A stretch of DNA of 64,000 nucleotides from Entomortierella parvispora. Lineage: Eukaryota > Mortierellomycota > Mortierellomycetes > Mortierellales > Mortierellaceae. The notes beneath the pieces are model-generated. The model saw only the letters and a list, made by a program, of their open reading frames with translations, did not search any database and was not told the origin of the DNA. Made by a program: the position numbers and the translations under genes. Of this stretch, positions 59,754 to 64,000 are shown piece by piece. Where the stretch lies: positions 248,001 to 312,000 of the forward strand of contig OY752142.1 in NCBI GenBank assembly GCA_963573315.1, given 5' to 3'. Positions within the stretch are counted from its first letter, which is position 1, and every line of letters begins with the position of its first letter.

Positions 59754-61900
59754 GGTTGATGATGTCGCTGTAGAGGCGTGGCGTTGGTGGTGACCTTGTC
59801 AGGCTTGTGTCCCTAATCGTCGTTGTGATTAAGGATGTGCTGTGGCGCAGACACAAGAGGGGAAAGGAGGAGGAGGAAAGGACAGGGCTGCTGGAGAAGG
59901 GTTTGGGCGAGGATGCAGGCGACAGTAGCGGTGTTTCTCATTAATCTGATAAGGGACTAGTAGTGTGTATGGTAGTAGAGCAACAGAACAGGAACGAAAG
60001 GCTCAATATTCTTCCAGTCCGACAAGAGAGAGCGAGCGAACGAGCGAGCAGATGGAGCAAGAGCAATCGAGGAAGGAGCGAAGAAGCGAAGGGGAAGGAG
60101 AAGGGAGGGAGAGTCTGTGCTGCAACACAACAAAAAAGGTCCGTTGGGTGATTGGGAAGGAGACAGAGAGAGAGGCAGAGAGACAGAGAGAGAGATGCGT
60201 CCAGTGGATGATTCCGAGGTGCAGGTGCTTTATACCGAGGGAAGAAAAGAATGAATGCAGAAATACAACGGGCAAAAAGCAGGGGGGGGAGGTGGATGGG
60301 ACAGAAGACAGCGGGTGTGTCTGTGCAAAAAAAGAAGGGGGGTCAACGGAGCGTGGGAGGACGAGTGCAGGAGGAGGAGAAAGGACTGGGAGGAGGAGGA
60401 AGGACTGGGAGGAGGGAGGAGGATGAAGGATGATTCAGATGATGATGACAAGGAGAGCAAAAAAAGAGAGGGTGAGATGAGGATGGATGGATGGATGGAA
60501 GGATGGATGGATGGATGGATGGGATGGGATGGGATGGATGGACAGAGATGGGAGAAAGGGGAAATGGAAGGAAGAGGAAGGAGGGAGGAGGAAGAAGGAG
60601 AGGGAGGAGGGAGGGGCACTACAAAACGAACGAAGCCGTCTCTCTTTGGTTGTTCCAAACAGCCAAACAGCGCTGTCTGTTCATCCCCTGGTAATGGCGA
60701 TGTGTGTGTGTGTCTCTCTCTCTTCTTGCTTCCCCTTCCTTCCTTGCCTTCTTCCCTTCCTTCTTTCCTGGCTCAATTGCCTCAAGTGCTCTCTCTCTGT
60801 CTTCTCTCTTTTCTTTTCTTCCTCCCGCTCTCACGCACACAACAACACAACACAACACAACACAACAACCCACAGCACGCACACAAGCAAGCACACGCTG
60901 TCCACAAGCGCTCATTCGATACCGAGGACTGACCTTGACCTTCTTGGGAAATGAGAGCCGTTGACGAGGGCGTGATTTCCCTCGCCCAGACTTTGATTCA
61001 TGTACCCTTTCTTTTGCTCTCCCCTCGAAACGCCGCATCCTGCAAGGTCCTCTTCCTCCCTTCCTCTTCTTTTCCTTTCCTTTTCCCCCCCTGCTTGGGC
61101 GCTGTCTCTTCTCGTTATGTCAATAATAGTCCCTCCCTACTCTCCGACCCCCTGCTGGACAAAGACGGATGTCTCGGATGGATGATCTCCATTCTCCAGC
61201 TAGCAGGAAAACCTTCGCTCCGACGCCCGCTTGTCCAGCAGCCTGGCAACCCTTTCAGACTCCCGCCAATGGCCTCCTTCCTTCCCTGGCGCTGGCTGTG
61301 CTTCAAATTGCAATCTAATCTGCTGCCCATTGGGCCTAGTTCCTGTTCCCTTTTCCTTGGTTCGTCTTCCCAAATCAGATCAAGATTTTTAATTTTTTTG
61401 CCGTGCGCCAGTTGGCGCGGGCGGGGCGCAATTGACTCTTACCCGGTCCTTGTCAAGGGCGTCGTCCTTCTATGAAGGAACACATTCCTGGACATGCAAC
61501 ACACACACACACACAAACGCACGCACAAAATACTTTCAACAATTCATTCTTCATCAATCACAGCAGTGCTCCCAACTCTACTTTCTATCGCCCAGATCTC
61601 TGTCCCATTCCGCGGAAACGACACGCGTTCCTCTTTTCAAATGTCTTTTGTGCACAGTGGGATCAGTGTCTTTGTGACCATTTCGCAAAAAAAACTCCCT
61701 GCTCAGCAGTGCTCGTCTTCAAAGATTTTCGAAAGGTCGTCGCGCCATCGGGAAGCTCGATTGCTCCCCCCGCGAGCTGTTACATAAGCCTTGTCCCCTG
61801 TTCATGATCTGTCGAGTCGCCCTTGCGCAGCTTAGAACCAGCACCACCCGCAAATATCCGACTTCTTTTGATATCGTCGCCTATTTGTTAAGTGCTGACT
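59754..61900. other. Gene-free stretch rich in microsatellites
   Basis: (GGAT)n at 60479-60544, (CAACA)n at about 60838-60869 and (AC)n at about 61498-61520, with purine-rich sequence at 60000-60650 and CT-rich sequence at 60710-60830. The first few hundred bases are the promoter side of the minus-strand kelch gene. Long open frames here are caused by composition. Confidence 0.5.
60479..60544 (+). repeat. (GGAT)n microsatellite
   Basis: Perfect and near-perfect GGAT tetranucleotides, ending in three GGGAT pentamers. Confidence 0.9.
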
Positions 61901-63762
61901 TGAAGTAACCTTGGCTCACTCTGTCCGTGTTCAAGAACATCCCAACATGCCAACAACCGAGATTCTGTTCAAGTTGTCACAATCTCACAAGCTATATCTC
62001 AACGCCAACCCTGTACGACCCTTCGCAGCATGGCCACAAAAAGTAGAACAGTTCTCAGTATGGTATCCCGCCCTGGTATCGTGATTGTACATGGTTTCCT
62101 CGGGCATCCACGTCTAGGCTGAATAAGGAGCATCGACCAAGGATTTATTCTTGTGACCACCAAGTTCCCGTTCACGGCCAAGTAGTTCATTTTGGTAAAC
62201 AAGGCCTTGAGTCCCACTAGATAGAGTGAAAGGATGGGGACTTTTACTTAGGCGGGGCTCAGGCAATTGAGCCGATGCCAGCCTATGGACTCGCCTCCAA
62301 AGTTGTGAACGGGCTTGTGGTGAATGTGGCCGGCATTGTGTAAAAGTCACCCATTACCGTTCGTAGCGAATTGGATGTTAAATCAGACCTTGGCGTTTTG
62401 GCACTGTGTTTGGGTTGAGAAAACTCGAGATGGCGCCCACGGAACTGGATTATCCCACAACGCTGCCAACAAACCTTGGTGGAGAGTGTAGGAAAGGGCG
62501 AGCATGAAGAATGAGGAAAGAGTAGATTTTTAAGGTTCAGAAGGAAGAACTGTGTCTTTGGAGACGCTTGCATCTTTTAATTAATACTTGAAAAAGGCCG
62601 ACACGCGGATAAAGGGAAGAATGCTCACATCTAGAAAGGTACCCGCCTCGCGTGCATCGAAACGAAACTAGGCTGAAGAGGAGACCCGGGTGAAACTGTG
62701 TTCCGCCCGATATGGCTGCTTGAAGGAACAGGGTAGTCATCAATGGCACTCATATGATCAACGGCACCCAGATTACCCAGGCGACTCCACTCAATGGCGG
62801 CATTGGGTATATCATCAATGAACACACCCTCATCTCCCCTGATCAACAGGCAGCAGTTTTAGTGGACGTATTTTTTACGCCAGCTCGTCTCCGACTAGGA
62901 AGCATGTCCCTACCAGATTATTCATCATTCTTGTTCCGGCCTCCATGATCTTTCTAAGGTGAGCTAATAAACTCCAACGACTCTTTCTGTCTTCAAAGCT
63001 GTTTTTTCCCAATCCCACAAAGAGAACAGCAGCTCATTGAACCCAATTTGAGGAATTAGTCATAGACCTGCGCAACGCCGCCTCTGTGGTGAATGATGCC
63101 TGGGCAAAGTATGTTTGTCGTTGATTGCACCGCCACCAACTTTAATTTTCCGCTTTCGGAATCAAGTCGCCGCCGTCAGCAATTGGAATGTGCTGAAGGA
63201 GTAGAAGTAAAATGCTACCATCTAGGATTCTTGCACCTCCCCACGAGCTCCTTCCCACTCAAAATTGGGCTTCATGGAGATTTTTTCAAGGCCTGGCATC
63301 ACTACTCTTGGACTCTTGGAACAACATGGTACCTTTTTGTTTGGTTGACTTTCCGCGTTCAGCTGACAAATTGTCCGTCGTACAAAATCGACTCGTCAAA
63401 AAAACCTGTTGTTTTGTCAGCTGAACACGACCTGGACTGTGCGCACAGCACGCAAGAAGGGCTTGACAGCTCGCCTGTATTGCCCCACTCCCTCTCCGCT
63501 CTGAGTTATACTTGTCTTTGATACCAAACCTTAGTTCCTCGGACCCTTTGAAATCCTGTTCGTGATTGATAATAGAGAAGCTTGTTTGCCAAGAATCGAC
63601 AAGAGATTTTGTAATTGTACTCAAGAGGCAGTGTCTGGTTCCTCCAAGCAAATCCTTTCATGAAGACTTAAAAAGCTCCATCTTCCCACTCCAAGATTTT
63701 TTAATCAACCAACAAAAAAAACCCTTCAAGACTTTCCGCTCAACAGACACAGCACGCCAACA
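61901..63762. other. Gene-free stretch with one possible decayed coding fragment
   Basis: At 62729-62946 the plus strand reads VVINGTHMINGTQITQATPL and then GGIGYIINEHTLISP, reminiscent of the C-terminal strands of a fasciclin (FAS1) domain, preceded by an in-frame stop. It may be a remnant of a FAS1 gene, but the match is short. The rest shows no gene. Confidence 0.3.
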
Positions 63763-64000
63763 ATGCAACCAGTACTCGTACAGCACATCCGCAATGCCAC
63801 CGCCAAGATCAAGTACGCCGAGACGACTTTCCTTGTCGATCCCATGCTCGGAAAGAAGGGTGCCTATCCAGGCTTTGACGGCTTTCAAGACACACCTCAC
63901 AGCCATCTGCCAAACCCGCTGATCGATCTTCCCTTGTCAATTGAAGACATCCTGAAAGGTGTGGATGCGGTGATTGTCAGCCATACTCACCTCGACCATT
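63763..64000 (+). CDS. Metallo-beta-lactamase-fold hydrolase, 5' part (runs off the window)
   Basis: 79 codons are open from the ATG at 63763 to the window end. The start reads MQPVLVQHIRNATAKIKYAE; then TFLVDPMLGKKGAYPG and, near the end, DAVIVSHTHLDH, the first zinc-binding HxHxDH motif of the metallo-beta-lactamase superfamily. The order (short N-terminal strand, FLVDPM, then the histidine motif) is that of UlaG-like or related lactonase/hydrolase proteins. No signal peptide, so likely cytosolic. Substrate cannot be told from this part. Confidence 0.85.
   Translation, partial: MQPVLVQHIRNATAKIKYAETTFLVDPMLGKKGAYPGFDGFQDTPHSHLPNPLIDLPLSIEDILKGVDAVIVSHTHLDH

Noticed and set aside
60255..60932. 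Overlapping long frames around the GGAT array
   Set aside because: All are driven by purine bias and simple repeats; none has a domain, signal peptide or plausible splicing.
63093..63521. 142-codon plus-strand frame before the metallo-beta-lactamase gene
   Set aside because: No recognisable motif, signal peptide or splice context; composition is not convincing.

Overview
The window is fungal nuclear DNA. Single-exon and few-exon genes with GT-AG introns of about 50-400 bp, giant NACHT/pentapeptide/WD40 proteins, kelch ectodomain receptors, a Crinkler (CRN) effector, small secreted cysteine-rich proteins and LINE/Gypsy debris together point to Mortierellomycota (Mortierella or a close relative). 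This placement rests on recognition of the families and was not searched. No tRNA, rRNA, CRISPR or bacterial-type operon was seen.

Layout. 0-4.3 kb: a minus-strand kelch-type gene whose membrane anchor is out of frame, and an orphan coding exon. 4.3-8.3 kb: intact NACHT-WD40 gene A. 8.5-13 kb: a secreted 23-residue-repeat protein, a decayed fragment of an acetylornithine aminotransferase gene, and two divergently transcribed paralogous secreted 8-cysteine peptides. 13.7-15.1 kb: an unresolved minus-strand gene. 15.4-21.6 kb: NACHT-WD40 pseudogene B. 22-30.3 kb: repeat-rich island (three copies of one repeat, two copies of another, two solo LTRs, a 5'-truncated LINE with a poly(A) tail, minisatellites) with one small secreted protein gene. 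30.3-36.4 kb: NACHT-WD40 gene C, nearly intact. 36.4-41 kb: gene-empty, low complexity and minisatellites. 41-42 kb: unrecognised two-exon gene. 42.9-45.9 kb: intact three-exon CRN effector with P-loop NTPase and a nuclease-like tail. 45.9-48 kb: degenerate Gypsy element beginning 9 bp after the CRN stop. 49-54.7 kb: NACHT-WD40 pseudogene D. 55-57 kb: intact five-exon acetylornithine aminotransferase (ARG8). 57.6-59.8 kb: two-exon kelch receptor. 60-63.7 kb: microsatellites and debris. 63.76 kb to the end: 5' part of a metallo-beta-lactamase-fold gene.

How it fits together. The window is dominated by genes of biological conflict: four paralogous NLR-like NACHT-WD40 loci (two usable, two with multiple lesions), a CRN effector, and small secreted cysteine-rich peptides. 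Copies B, C and D share the same leader (including a 5'UTR intron) and the same three-part architecture (TPR/ARM-like exon pair, then NACHT + pentapeptide + WD40 exon). The most striking pattern is that a NACHT-WD40 gene followed by a convergent ARG8 gene occurs twice. At 4-10.5 kb the NACHT gene is intact and ARG8 is a relic; at 49-57 kb the NACHT gene is dead and ARG8 is intact.
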